NCBI GenBank assembly: GCA_015501055.1
Contig: JADNYV010000001.1
Span: forward strand, 992,001 to 1,056,000
DNA from: Mucidula mucida
Taxonomy: Eukaryota; Basidiomycota; Agaricomycetes; Agaricales; Physalacriaceae
DNA: 64,000 bases
Direction of reading: 5' to 3'
The translations under genes and the position numbers were made by a program. A model generated the notes under the pieces. It worked only from the letters and a program-made list of their open reading frames with translations, made no database searches and was not told the origin of the DNA. Shown here piece after piece: positions 10,873 to 23,269 of this stretch (its first letter is position 1; each line of letters opens with the position of its first letter).

Positions 10873-13679
10873 ATGGAGGAAATGAAGCCCTACGTTTCGT
10901 CTACCGAGCCGGTCTACTCTCCCCCTCACCTCCGCACTCGCCCCGTCCCAGACGTTCCTGAAGATGTTGATGATGACTTCGCCAGGGAGCATCTCAATGA
11001 TCCCAACTTTCCGCTGACGAAGGGTCCCGACTCTATTTCTGATTTGGAGGTTGAGAGCAAAAAGATGAAAGGCGCCTACAGCCCATCCGACCTTGATCTC
11101 GACTCTCATGCTGACCGGTACTCTACTTCACGAGCAGAGTCCCGAAACTCGAGTGCTGCTGATGATTTTGACGAGTGAGTCCCGATGTTACATGCCATCG
11201 GTGCGCTTAACTGAATGTATTCAGTGAATCCCCGTACCCTGAAGTTCGTGCTGCTGTATCGAATACGGACGATCCCTCCATGCCCGTCAATACGTTCCGC
11301 ATGTGGGTCACTCTTTCTCTTGTAATCTGCTCGACAAAACTGATTGCGCATCCAGGTGGTTCCTCGGCATCTTTTTCTCCATCCTGTTACCTATTTTCAA
11401 TACCGCGCTCAGTTTGCGATGTACGTTGATCGACTCATTGTTGTCTCCTCACCAACTCATGTTCAACAGACCCCACCATGTATATCACCGGTCTCGTCAT
11501 TCAACTAGTCGTCCTCCCAATGGGCAAGTTTATGGAAAGAGTCCTTCCCACACGCCAATTCTCCACGTTCGGATTCGTCTGGAGTCTCAATCCCGGTCCA
11601 TTCAACATCAAAGAGCATGTCTGTATAACCGTTATGGCCAACGTTGCGTATCCTGGCGGTTACGCGACCGATGTCTTCGTCGCGCAGAAAATGTTCTATC
11701 AACAGAACTTCTCTTTGGCGTACCAAGTCCTCCTTGTACTCGGGATTCAAATCTACGGCTTCTCTATGGCAGGACTCCTCCGTCGTTGGGTCGTGTATCC
11801 ATCGAGCATGCTTTGGCCTGGTGCCATTGTAAACTCGGCTCTGTTCAACACGCTCCACAAGAACTTTGGAAAATCCGACCGTGGCCACATCTCGCGCGAG
11901 AGGTTCTTCCTCATCGTTTTCCTCGGTTCCATGGTGTACTATTTCATCCCCGGTTACCTCTTTACCGCTCTCAGTTTCTTCAACTGGGTTTGCTGGATCG
12001 CTCCCAACAATGTCACGGTCAACGCCTTGTTCGGCGGTAATGGATTGGGGATGAGCGGACTCACCTTTGACTGGTCCATGATCTCGTACATTTCAAGTCC
12101 TATGGTGACGCCGGTATGTTCGATCCTCTTTTCATTCAGACAAGCTCTAATCAGACCGTTTAGTGGTGGGCTGAAGCCAATATCATGGTGTCATTCGTTT
12201 TCTTCTTCTGGATCCTTGCGCCAATCATCTACTGTATGCATTATTTCTCAGTGGTGGATGATCCCATTTCTGATTGTCTGATAGTCACGAACACCTTCAA
12301 CTCGGCGTTCCTGCCCATTTCGGCTTACTACTCCTACGACAACACGGGAGCACCGTACGATGCAAGTGCGGTTGTCACCGATGGTAAATTCGACCTCGAG
12401 AAGTACCGGTCCTACTCGCCGCTGTTCATTTCCAGCACGCTGGCCATTGAATACGGATTAGCGTTCGCGGCATTCCCGGCGCTCATCGTCCACACTCTCC
12501 GTAGGTCTTGTTACCTTTCCAACTTTTTCCTCCATACTGATCGTATCCAAAGTTTGGTACAGGCGCGATATCGTTAGACGCCTTCGTTCCTCGGCACGCC
12601 ACGAGCGCGATGTGCATCATCGCTTGATGCAAGCATACCCGGAGACGCCTGGCTGGTGGTTTGCCATCATTGGTATCATGGAGTCGTCTTCGTTATCATC
12701 GCCATCGAGATCTTCGACACCCAGCTTCCAGTGTGGGCTGCCCTTCTCGCTATGCTCATGTCTGCCGCGACCGCATTACCATTGGCCATGATCCAGGCTA
12801 TTGCGAATACGCAAGTCGGGTTTACCGTGATGTACGAGATGGTCTTTGGATTTATGCTCCCTGGTCGTCCGATTGCGAACGTCATCTTCAAGTCCATTGG
12901 CTTCATGGGATCGTACCAGGCCTCTGCATTCTCTGGTGACCTCAAACTCGGTCACTACATGAAGATTCCCCCTCGTACCATGTTCGTTATCCAGATTGTA
13001 GCCGTCGGCTTTACTTGCGTCCTTTCCACGCTCACCCAGCAGTGGATGTTCGATAATATCACCGACATGTGTCTGCCCACGCAAAAGCAGCACTTCTTCT
13101 GCCCGTCCTCGAACACCTTTGCGACGTCTTCGCTGATTTGGGGCGGTATTGGACCGGGCCGCATGTTTGGACCAGGCGCACCGTAAGTGCTCTTTTACTT
13201 TGTTCCTAGACTTTTCTCAACCTCGTTTCTCTAGGTTCCGCCCTCTTCTATGGTTCTTCCTTGTTGGAGTTCTCCTGCCCATCCCTCCTTACCTTTTGGC
13301 GCGCCGCTTCCCCAGATCGTTCTGGAGATACATCAACATCCCGGTCGTCCTGTCGGGTGTCGCTGCTGTCCCGCCAGCATCCGGGCTCAACTTCGTATCT
13401 TGGGGCATCGTTGGATTCGTCTTCAACTATTACATTCGCCGCTTCCACTTCCGCTGGTGGATGCGCTACAACTATATCATCTCCGCTGCCCTCGATGCTG
13501 GAACAGTCTTCGCAGTCATCCTTATCTTCCTGTTCCTCCAACTGCCAAAAGACGGCTCGATTTCGTTGGTGTGGTGGGGAAATACTGTATGGCAGAACAC
13601 TGCAGATGCAATGGGTATACCATTAAAGACGGTGGACGTCGCTGCTGGGAAGACGTTCGGTCCTTCTAGCTGGTCTTGA
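10873..13679 (+). CDS. OPT-family oligopeptide transporter, with one apparent frameshift
   Basis: OPT proteins are proton-coupled importers of small peptides (and in some cases glutathione or siderophore-like ligands) in the plasma membrane. Exons: 10873-11174, 11225-11302, 11356-11420, 11470-12113, 12164-12233, 12285-12500, 12553-13182 and 13235-13679. The N-terminus is a disordered acidic tail of about 110 residues. Family blocks follow: NPGPFNIKEHVCITVMANV, GLLRRWVVYPSSMLWPG, GNGLGMSGLTFDW, LPGRPIANVIFKSIGFM, LKLGHYMKIPPRTMF and GLNFVSWGIVGFVFNYYIRR. Around 12678-12682 the frame changes: the segment ending PGWWFAIIGIM continues only in another frame as VVFVIIAIEIF. One missing base explains this and restores the usual family spacing, while no GT-AG intron of workable length fits. 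The gene is therefore either inactivated or miscalled by one base. Confidence 0.9.
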
Positions 13680-13916
13680 GGATTCGGATCTTCTTTTTTT
13701 CCTCTCTCTCTAGGGCTAGAGGGCTGCAAGCAGTTATCTTCCAAACTACATGACTGACGTTTACCCCCTTCATTTCGTCTATTTACGAATCCGGCATTAC
13801 TTGACTTATTATTTTTTACACGCTCATGTATCACTTACAACGCTACAGAATGACCCGAGAATGACAAGCATTATCCATGTAAACGATCGGCCCAGTCCCT
13901 GCTGTCTACCATCATC

Positions 13917-15107
13917 ATGCCCACACCCTCTCTGGACTCCCACTTTGTCTTTCCTCAAACTCGCTCAGTGTTACCTCAGCCTATCAAGAGTACCAGAATG
14001 CCTATCCTTTCCGCCGCTCTTAGTGATACCCAACGCATGAAGACTCGCGTCGCTGTTCCTTGCAATCCGCACAGATTTGAAATTCTTCAAGTACGCGACG
14101 CAGCGAAAAGAGCGCCCTCGCCTATGTTCAAAGAGATTACTCCGTTGGGAAACACTCGCACAAAACTCAAGACTATGAATGGCGAGTCTACTTCACGATC
14201 GTTGAGGTCGCTCAGAGGCGGTTCATCTGGAAGAAACAATGCAAGTGGTTGTATGCATAGATTTTCTATAATCTGACCTACCACAAGTGTATCGCGCAGT
14301 CTAGGCGTTCACCAAACGAGAATGTTTACTTTCCTCCAACCCAGAAAGTCTATGATGCCCATTCCTTCCAACATCCATACCAGACGCCCTTCAAATATCC
14401 CGCCTGTCTCGTTTGGCGCTCGAAAGTCGATCCTCAAGGTCTCCAAGTCCTCTATTCCAACACCGGCGACATATACAAGGATACCTACCAGCCCCCATTT
14501 CAAATCTGCCAGTCTCAGCAGCGTAACTTCCTCTATTCCTTCTCCTACACGTCCTTCTGCCCACCGCATTACCAACCATTCCGAAGATTTCTCTCCGCGC
14601 CGTTCTAAGAGCATGAGCGCTAGAAGGCGCGCAATCTATGCTCAAAGTCTTTACATGCCTTCTCTCGACACCGCCTTCGAGCAGCCGTCGTTCACCTCTG
14701 TGACACATTCTACTCCTTTGGCTAGCAATTGTGCAAGTGCGACGCGCCGTTTAGAATCGCTTCCCAGCGAGTTTGAAGCGTACAACGAGAGCAACACCCT
14801 TGTCGCGTATGACGCGTGCGAGATCATCATCAAGCCCTCCCTCTCTTATTCCTCCTCTTTGCCCTCCATGCACTCGCAGGAATTCTTCAAGTCTTCAAAG
14901 CACAAAAGGAGATCTCGTCATTCGCAGGATTCCCGCAAGTCAGTATCCTTCGAGGAGCCCAACCAAGAAAGCCGTCATGTTGAAGAGTTTTGCATTACTG
15001 TTCCAGAAAATTTAGAGCAGGACAACGAGGTGGATGGCCATCACCCTATCATTGTTGAGTTATTGGTAGCCGTGGACATGGCGCTAAAGGAATGGCAGTT
15101 TGAGTAA
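13917..15107 (+). CDS. Hypothetical Ser/Arg-rich disordered protein
   Basis: Not recognised. Two exons, 13917-14250 and 14305-15107, join in phase through a GTATGC...CTAG intron. The start chosen is the first ATG of the open frame (MPTPSLDSHF). The protein of about 378 residues is basic and rich in Ser, Pro and Arg in its first two thirds, with phosphosite-like clusters such as FSPRRSKSMSARRR and DSRKSVSFEE. It ends in a short acidic segment (EELL-type, IIVELLVAVDMALKEWQFE). No catalytic motif or membrane segment is seen. The RKSVSFEE type of motif resembles docking or phosphorylation sites, but no function is proposed. A start a little upstream or downstream is possible. Confidence 0.6.
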
Positions 15108-15266
15108 AGTACATACACAATCTATTCTCTTATCGCTGAAGACCGAATCATTGAAACCGCAATTGTCAGGTAAACGCTTCGCCTTTAGATGAATCACTAC
15201 AACACAACACTGACAGTAACACAAAACACCAACGGCGGATGTAATTTTCGGAATAAATGGACCCTA

Positions 15267-16877
15267 TCAAGCAGGTAAACCCCAAACCCGTATCTCCCGT
15301 CCAGTCGCGCCCCATATTTCCTGACCCATCTCTCCAAAGGCGATGTCTGACATACCGCCACCCTCTTCAAGCCGAATCAACTCTTCCCAAGTCTTATTGG
15401 CATACACGCGCCCACCGCCACTTCCCGCCACGCCAAAGAACTGGGCGCTAGTGTCGTAAAGGACCTTGTTGACCTTGAATCCGTCATCCAAGGCAACGGT
15501 ATGCACCGACTTCTGTTTTCGTAAATCCCAGATTGCAACAGTTGACGACGAGTCTGGCGCAACAAGATGGTACCCATTCTCCGAGAACGAAAGGGTGTTC
15601 ACGGTGAAGGGGACAGCGTTGCTGGGAGTGAGGGAGGCGACGATGGAACCCGCTTTGCAGTCGTAGATTTGGATGGTAGACGTGGGCGTACCAAATCCTA
15701 TGAGTGTGCCATCCGGGTGGATGGCCATGGATGTGAACGCTTCATCTCCAGGAAGGGAGCGGTATATTTGGGCAAAGGTGGTGAGATCATGTATTGAGTA
15801 GGTTTTATCCGCTGATGCCAACGCAAGAAGAGTCGACACAGGATGGATTGCCAACCCAGTGATCTCGCCTTTATGTACCCGAATAGTGGATTTGGGGATA
15901 TACTCTCCAGAGTCAGCGTCATGGGCCCAAATCTTGGCCATCTTGTCCGCACCTCCAGAGAGCAACAGGGTGTTTTCTCCTTCGCGTTCCCTGAAAGCGA
16001 CCGTATTGATTTTTTTCGTGTGGCCTTTGAGGGAAGCCAAGACTTTGTCTGTGCTTCGGTCATAGAGCTGTACTATCTTGTCGTTGCCGCCAGTGAGGAA
16101 CTGGGATGGAGAAGAGCGAGAGACAGCGAGACTGGTGATGCCTGCAGGAGACGCAGAGTGGAGGGAAGGAATAGTGTGTTTTGCGGTAAACGTTTTGACA
16201 TCCGCAGGAGCTGCATAGCCAGTGGGAGGTTTGCGCTTTTTGCGTGTAGAAGAAAGAGCTGCCTGCGTGGAATCAATTTGCTCGACAACCTCTTGCGGTA
16301 GAGCTTGCGCTGCATCGTCGTCCATTACGACGTCTTCTGTAGCGTCTGCAGTGTTAGGAACGCCCATAGTTGCGCTGACATTGGCTAAGCTCTATACATA
16401 TGAATGAGAAAATGACAGACAAACTATACGGAACACATACTCTCGAGCAGCATCGCGTTCCCTCATGAGACGCGCTACGACACGACTAGCGGCATCCTCG
16501 CGGTAAAGAACGAAGCTGAGCTCCTGGCGAACATTGTTGTACTGCTGCTTGAGCGCAAATGTCTCGAGCATCAATGCGTCCCACTCATTCTGCATAGTGT
16601 GAAGGAGGGCTGGTATGGACGTCTGAGATGGCGGTCGTGGCGCAGCAGTGGAAGGAGCTGGCGCGTTCCAATCAGTATAATAAGTACAGTATGGATAGAT
16701 AGACCTACAGGCTTTTATGGTAATCAGGTCTGCCTCCTCCAACTTGTCGCCAGTAATGGGGTCCGTGCCATTCTCGTTGATGTACTTGACAATGAGACGA
16801 CGTTCGTAGACCTTGCCAGACTTTGCAGACACGACTGGATCCTGTGGCGGCTCGCCTGAAATGGCACAGAAAAACAT
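15267..16877 (-). CDS. PRP19: Pre-mRNA-processing factor 19 (U-box E3 ligase, NTC core)
   Basis: Prp19 is the U-box ubiquitin ligase at the core of the NineTeen complex that stabilises the activated spliceosome in the nucleus. Exons: 16877-16709, 16657-16441 and 16389-15267. The protein opens MFFCAISGEPPQDPVVS with GKVYERRLIVKYI, the Prp19 U-box. Next come a tetramerising coiled-coil segment (LLHTMQNEWDALMLETF) and a C-terminal seven-bladed WD40 propeller from about residue 200 (for example GGNDKIVQLYDRS, SGGADKMAKIWAHD, STVAIWDLRKQK, GATGREIRVWGLP). Length, about 500 aa, is normal. The start codon lies only 92 bases from the divergent SGT2 start, so the two genes must share a very compact promoter. 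Upstream in-frame codons lack a better ATG. Confidence 0.95.
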
Positions 16878-16969
16878 GACTGGCGGGTCGTGGTTGATGC
16901 TCAACAAGGCAAAAATGCTGACCGTGTTTGACTCGGCTTGTTTCAAAAGCCTTCAGTATTTCCATCATC

Positions 16970-18138
16970 ATGGAGAAGCAACAGCGCCTGGTCGTCTCGA
17001 TAATTGACTTTTTAAACCAATCTGTTACCGATGGCACCGTCAAGGCTGACGACAAGGAATCCTTGGATATTGCAAGTCGGTTTTCCGTCTTATCCTCATA
17101 TTCCCCTACTGACGTGGTCCTACAGTCCAATGCATCAGCGAGGCCTTTGGCGTGGATCCATCAGACAGCAAGCAGATGGATACCTTGAGCATCAAGCCGG
17201 CGACGCTGCAGAACATATTCGACGTGTATCTCAAGACGATGAGCAAGGTCGGCTCTGCTTCCCCGCCCCCTGCCCAACCTGCCGGTCTCTCAGCTGCAGA
17301 CAAGGCAAAGGCCGAAAAGTTCAAGGTGACTGGCAATTCTCAAATGACGAGCAAGCAGTACGACGACGCCATCGCGTCCTACTCTGAGGCCATCGCGATC
17401 GACTCGGAGAATCCCATCTACTACTCAAACCGCGCTGCTGCCTACAGCAGCAAAGGCGACCACCTCGCCGCTGTCGGTGACGCGGAACAAGCCATCTCAG
17501 TCGATCCAACCTACGTAAAGGCATACCATCGTCTAGGGTAAGTGCATCTCGCGTGACGCCACAGTTTCAACTCACAAATCGATAGACATGCGCAATACGC
17601 TCTCTCAGATTTCAAGTCGGCTGCTGATGCCTTTGAACGCGGACTTGAGATAGAACCTGCGAACGCTTCGTTAAAGTCGGCACTAGCCAGCGCAAAAGCT
17701 CGCATCGTACCGGATACTACAGCGACTTCTTCTGATGCCGTATCTCCCGAGCTTCCTCAAGGCATGGGTGGGATGGCTGACATGCTTCGAAATATGGGCG
17801 GTGGCGCTGGAGGTGCGGGTGGCATGCCCGACCTCGCCAGTATGATGAACAACCCGCAACTCATGGCAATGGCGCAGCAATTGGCAGGTAGCGGAGGTCT
17901 TGCCAATCTAATGCAAAATCCCGCTGTCGCTAACATGGTATGCGTTATACAAGTGCTCTCCGCCTTTGCCCTAATCACTTGCAGATGAACCGCGTACAAT
18001 CGGGAAACATGCCATCTATGGACGAGCTCATGTCGGATCCTAGTCTCCGTGGCCTGTAAGCAGCCTTAACTGTTTATTCTACAACTCTTTTCTCATATTC
18101 CTTTCAGTGCGGAACAGTTTGGAGGGATGGGCCGCTAA
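16970..18138 (+). CDS. SGT2: Small glutamine-rich TPR co-chaperone SGT2
   Basis: Sgt2/SGTA hands tail-anchored membrane proteins from Hsp70 to the GET pathway. Exons: 16970-17075, 17126-17537, 17586-17937, 17985-18055 and 18108-18138. The N-terminal dimerisation domain (MEKQQRLVVSIIDFL, then IQCISEAFGVD) binds Get4/5. Three TPR repeats follow from about residue 95 (AEKFKVTGNSQMTSKQYD, YYSNRAAAYSSKGDH, KAYHRLGHAQYALSDF), with carboxylate-clamp residues for the EEVD tail of Hsp70/90. The C-terminus is Gly/Met-rich with NPQLMAMAQQLAGSGG and MQNPAVANMMNRV, the STI1-like substrate-binding region. The splice phases and the full domain order make this a secure call. Confidence 0.95.
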
Positions 18139-18684
18139 TGGGTACTTACGGCGGTTCAGTAGCTTGGCTTGGGAATAAGTTATACATCTCCTTGGATAAT
18201 GGGCTCGAGGTTATAGAAGTTTATCATACTATTGCACAGAAAGTGAGGAGGTGTTTATCCTTGGTTAATAAGAGGTACTACCTCCCAAGACGGTCCACGA
18301 CTATAACTATCCATCATCATGTCAGATAAATAAATACACAAGCCTGGAAAGTTGAAAAAACTGGCGACATGAATTTCGTTGCTGCTTGCGATGGTACGCG
18401 ATCTGGCTCGGGTAGACACTATGCATCCTGTTGCGAGTCAGGAAACACGGAACTCCATTGGTATTTCATTATTACACTTCATTAGCTAGGCTGTGCGTAC
18501 ACGACGCACGCTGAGATAACCATTCATTTATACTACCCAAGGGGACCACATTATGCGACCGCTTGGCCAGTCAATGTCATTGCAAGCCAGTTCCCCAAAG
18601 GCAGTTGAATGCCCGTCGCATTGTTCATGACAAACGGGCCGGCGATAGTACAGAAAGCGATCACAGCAGGCGATGACGCCGTAC
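18139..18684. other. Convergent intergenic region, no gene seen
   Basis: The 546 bases between the convergent SGT2 and Myb-C2H2 stop codons hold only short frames without coding character. They most likely contain the two 3' untranslated regions. No repeat or RNA gene was recognised. Confidence 0.6.
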
Positions 18685-20539
18685 TTAGCATGCTTTACGT
18701 CGCTTCTGCTGGCGTTCTTTCAGTCTTGCTGCAATCGAATGGGGTACCTCGGAAAGCTGCTGAGGCTGTTTCTGGGGATGACCCTGGTAAGAAAAGCCCG
18801 TTAGCTATTATTATAGTGGACGAGGCCGGATGACATACATGCTTAGAATGATAACTCAGACCGCTCAGATTTCTGTACACTTTGCTGCATCCAGGCCGGT
18901 CACATACATACATATTAGCTTTATCGGCAGCGGGAATTTCGAGGGCAGAGGTTTTGAGAGCATCTTGAAAATGAGCTGTAGATCTACAAAAGAGTAAGGA
19001 AATACAAGAAAACGTTGATGGGCAGCATTACACTTGAAGATGATATTGAAGGCCGTTGATGCTCTGAACGAGTGGCAGGATGAGCAATAGTGGAGGTCGA
19101 GGTAGAAACCACTAACCTTCCATTTCTTATCAAATCCACATAGTGCGCAACGGTAAGGTTTCTCTTCGTATGCATCAGCATTGTGCTCCTTATTATGTTC
19201 AACAAGATCTCCGGACGTAGAGAAACATGCTGCGCTCCTTGTTTGCTCGTTGGGCCAGCACATTGGATGTCCACAAGCGTAGGCTTTAATCCTATGTATA
19301 CACGTTAGCGATACCCCATTACAGAAGCGATACTCACTCTGAATTTACAGGTTTAGTAGCTGAAAGTCGCGTCTCCACATCACTACTATGAAACCTCCTC
19401 CGTCTAGTAAGCCCAAGTTCCGAACTTGATGCCGGTCGTTTACGCCAATTAGCATTACTGGTTATCAACGGAGCTGCAATTGGAGGGAGTGGATCTGCGC
19501 CGGACATCTGGAGGGGCATAGTGGCGGTAAACGGAGTATTCTCTACACTTGAAATCGGTGAGGCGTAGACCGCATCCATAGGTTGAGAGAAATCATCCGA
19601 TGATGGTTCGGGTGTAAAGTCCAAGGGAAGATATATCGAGCCATTGTCAGACGCCAGATTATCCAATATGGGTACATGAAGCGGGTCGTCACGTAAAAAT
19701 GATGGCCAGAAATCCAACTGATTGGAGAGAGGTTGAGGTTCTTCTAGTGCGGCACGCAAGGAGGAAGATGTATAGCGAAATGGTGCATGAACAAGACCGT
19801 GCTGATCAGATGGTGCAGGACTAGATCGGGTGATATCTTCAAAGGGGAAGGCTAGCTCAACAGTAGGAAGATGATATGCGTCCGGAGGTACATATTGAAT
19901 TTCAGAGTTCGATGGCTCGGTGAGGAAAGGATCTGTGACGTCCGTTGTGTCAGGATCTTTACTTGGACCGCGCCGTTCGAGGAGTCGAAATCTGAAAGAA
20001 ATGAGGCGCGAAGAGATGAAAGACGGATGATAGATCACCGATTCCTGCAAGCTAAGCTGCCGCGCTGCATTTCCTCGCCGACATCTCTCCATTTACAACC
20101 TAACCGCTTCTGAGCTTCCAGCAACTGAGCATCCTCTTCTGCAGACCATTCGTCTTTCTTCAGCTTTGGATCCAGCGCTTCCCGGAAGCGCTTGGAACAT
20201 GCATCGTCGGTTCTACCTTGAATGAAGCGAGCAATGGTAGACCATTTGTTGCCATAAGTCCGGTGCAGCTCAACTAACTTGTGGTCCTCCTCTGGCGTCC
20301 AACTTGACTTCTTGATGGTTGGACAGAGAGAATGCAACCAGCGCTGGATTTGGTCTATAAAGTGAAGTATAGGAGGCACGGATTGTACATACCTTTCTGC
20401 AAGCCTTGTTGGTGCGACCTGGCACAAGGGTGGCGATGTGCTTCCAGTCCAAGCCTGCCCCATTATGGCGTGTCATTGCGTCTATGAGGAGACGGTCCTC
20501 CTCCTGCGACCATGGCCTTGTCACGACTTTGTCTGACAT
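18685..20539 (-). CDS. Three-repeat Myb transcription factor with C-terminal TFIIIA-like zinc fingers
   Basis: A DNA-binding nuclear protein of about 515 residues. Exons: 20539-20393, 20343-20039, 19991-19338, 19291-19117, 19063-19032, 18983-18839 and 18783-18685, all in phase. The N-terminus has three SANT/Myb repeats: RPWSQEEDRLLIDAM...WLHSL, SSWTPEEDHKLVELH...RFREAL and DEWSAEEDAQLLEAQ...RFRLLE. A disordered acidic and Pro-rich middle follows. The C-terminus carries a zinc-finger region: YACGHPMCW with GDLVEHNKEHN, then YRCALCGFDKKWK with NGLQYHLQV, then YVCDRPGCSKVYRNLSGLSYHSKH, a classic CX4CX12HX3H finger. The tail is very basic (KERQQKRRKAC). The fingers were pieced together across small exons, including one of 32 bases. 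Targets are unknown. Confidence 0.85.
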
Positions 20540-20811
20540 GAGTGGCGTAGATTAAGTCGTTATAAGGGCATGTCAAGGACGTAAGATGAAGACAAGAGGT
20601 GTACTGCCTCCGAGGCCGATATAATCTGCGCCACGCCGCAAAAGGGTCGGCCGGCAGCGGGCCGGCACATCAATCACAAACACCTGCCTCACATTGATTG
20701 CTCCTCGTACAATGCCCAAGACAATAGCTGAGCCTCCATTCGGCACGCGGACCGAACACCGGAGCGTGGGACCACGCCAATTGTGATTCAACTTGTCGCT
20801 TCACAGTCATC
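20540..20811. promoter_or_regulatory. Divergent promoter between Myb-C2H2 gene and PRP17
   Basis: This 272-base spacer lies between two divergent start codons. It is GC-rich around 20650-20675, where GGCCGGC occurs twice about 13 bases apart. No TATA box is evident, which fits housekeeping-type promoters. Confidence 0.4.
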
Positions 20812-22869
20812 ATGGCTTTGGTTCACGATTATTCGTCGGACGAGGACGACATTGACGTTTCCAAAGATGTTTTCGGTCTTTCCTCCATTCCAATGTCGAA
20901 GAGAATGCGCGTCGACGAGCCAACGACCGCCGTCATAACAGCCCACGCCGCTCCCCATGTACTCTCAGAAGTAAGTGCTCAAAAGTAATTGTCTGTTGTA
21001 ACTCATTGTTTTGTACAGGACCTCCTCCACCAAACCTCTCTCGTTACTCGACCAACGGATACCCAGATGAACGTGAATATTCCATATAGTGACATGACAT
21101 TACCGGTGCAAGGTCCCGAAAATCCATTTGGCGACCGAAATCGGTTTCTGAATCAGAACGCACTCGCCGGTCATGTCGAGGAACAGTCCATGAGCGAACA
21201 TGCTTTCCGTTCCCAACATCTAACTCACTCTATCCTCGGCTACTCCGCGAACCCTTCCATCGATCCAAATGCCCCAGCTGTCCTCGGTTCCCTCGAAAAA
21301 GCTCAAGCTCACGGCTTTGAGACTCTTGACGCGTTGCGCGCGCCTCGCAGCCAAAAGAAGGAGCTTAAGCGGAAACGCAAGCAAAAGGGCGATCTCGAAG
21401 TTGTCGAAGGGGACGGAGCTTACGTCGGACCCTGGGCCAACTGGGAAGGTGAAGAACCTGAGAGTACTTTTTTGGCCGGCGTCGAGGCGGGAGACGACGA
21501 GGAAGAGGAGGAAGAGGAGGAGGAAGAACCGGCCTTCAAGTCGAAGAAGAAACCAAAAGCAAAGGCCGGTGCATATGGCCAGGAGACATCTATATTCCAT
21601 GGCAAGTCCATGACCGATTACCAAGGTCGCACGTACATGGCACCGCCAGTCGCGGAAGCGCCACAGATTATGCAAGAGGCCGGTTCGCAAGACTGCTTCA
21701 TTCCGAAAGTCTGCGTACACACGTACACTGGCCATACACAGGGTGTCTCTGTCATACGTCTGTTCCCGCAGACTGGACATTTAATGCTCAGTGGATCCAT
21801 GGATACAAAAATCAAGGTGCGTTTACGTTCATTTTGAGACGTGCGTCTTATATAGTCCGCAGCTCTGGGACGTGTACGGTGAAGGTCGTTGCCTTCGAAC
21901 ATTCAACGGACACGTCAAGCATGTCAGGGATGTATCGTTCTCGAACGATGGACGTCGTTTCTTGTCCTGCAGTTATGATCGGTCTATGAAGTTATGGGAT
22001 ACTGAGACCGGCCAATGCTTGAAGCGGTTCGGTAACGGCAAAATACCCTACGTTATTCGTTTCCACCCCGACGATGACAAGCAGAACATATTCCTGGCTG
22101 GCATGTCAGATAAGAAGATCATCCAGGTTAGTCTCGCGAAGCGTTACTCGTTTTAGCTGGCATTCAATCTGACTTGCGTCAAGTATGATATGAATTCTGG
22201 TGACATTACCCAAGAATACGATCAGCATCTCGGCCCCGTCAATACTATCACCTTCGTCGACGAGAACCGACGATTCGTCACGACTTCGGATGATAAAACG
22301 ATACGCGCATGGGACTTTGACATCCCGGTCGTTATCAAGTACATCGCTGAGCCACACATGCATTCCATGCCAGCGGTAACCCTTCACCCTTCTCGTAAGT
22401 TGAATATACTCAATCCTTCCATGTGTTCACCCCAAATTCCACAGTCAAGTATTTTGCGGCGCAATCCCTTGATAATCAGATCCTGATCTACAGTACGGAC
22501 AACTTCCGTCAGAACCGAAAGAAAAGGTTCGCAGGGCATTCTGTTGCAGGGTACGCCTGCCAAGTGGGGTTCTCCCCCGACGGTAAGTGGATAAGTAGTG
22601 GAGACGGAGAAGGAAACGTAGTATTCTGGGACTGGAAAACCGGCAGGATCAAGTCCAGACTAAAGGCACATTCAAAGGTCGTGATTGCTCACGAGTGGCT
22701 GCCACACGAATCGGTAAGTACTTGACGCCACATCGATGCCCTTACTGATACATTCATGATCGTAGTCGAAAGTGATGACAGCGTCGTGGGATGGGCTGAT
22801 CAAGCTATGGGTGAGTATTCTCGTCGTGTAGATGAGTTGCGCCTGACCCTTTCTGTTAACTAGGATTGA
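20812..22869 (+). CDS. PRP17: Pre-mRNA-processing factor 17 (CDC40), WD40
   Basis: Prp17/Cdc40 acts in the second step of splicing and is bound to the spliceosome's catalytic core. Exons: 20812-20970, 21019-21816, 21863-22126, 22184-22394, 22445-22713, 22766-22810 and 22864-22869. The last exon holds only GAT TGA, completing LIKLWD. The N-terminal half is acidic and Lys-rich with GPWANWEGE and an acidic run at about residue 210, then [15 protein letters not shown], a Prp17 hallmark. Seven WD repeats follow, for example [44 protein letters not shown] and [13 protein letters not shown]. Length of about 580 aa is usual for the family. Confidence 0.95.
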
Positions 22870-23263
22870 GCCTTTGAACCTGGGCCTTGTAACATAGGAG
22901 AATGTAACGATATGTGCAAGGAGTATTTTAGATACGTGCTGTACCTTACTGAAGGGTACGATGTTCAAAGTTCGTTGCTTAGGCCTTGGCAGGCCGCCAA
23001 CGTAGCGACAGATTCAACTACCGGATCTCAATCAACCACCATTCTGTGTTTTCGCAAGCTGAAGTCCTGGAGCCAAGCAGCTTGGCTGCCAGGTTGGAGG
23101 AACGGTCTTGAACTTGAGCGCCTATGTTACATGAGGGTGTCTCATATGAAAAATAGCTAAACGCGGTCGAGACCTGCGTATCTGGTTACTCTTGCTGCAT
23201 GTGCTTCGATAATAACGCCAACTTGGAGGGAGATTAGATCCATCGAGGCACTCAAAGAGCGCA
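22870..23263. other. Intergenic region left of the MITE-like element
   Basis: No convincing gene. A short frame at 22912-23160 lacks coding character. Around 23068-23093 lies a small near-perfect inverted repeat (CTGGAGCCAAG, a CAG loop, then CTTGGCTGCCAG) that could fold as a hairpin. The stretch probably includes the PRP17 3' untranslated region. Confidence 0.4.
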
Positions 23264-23269
23264 TCGAAG

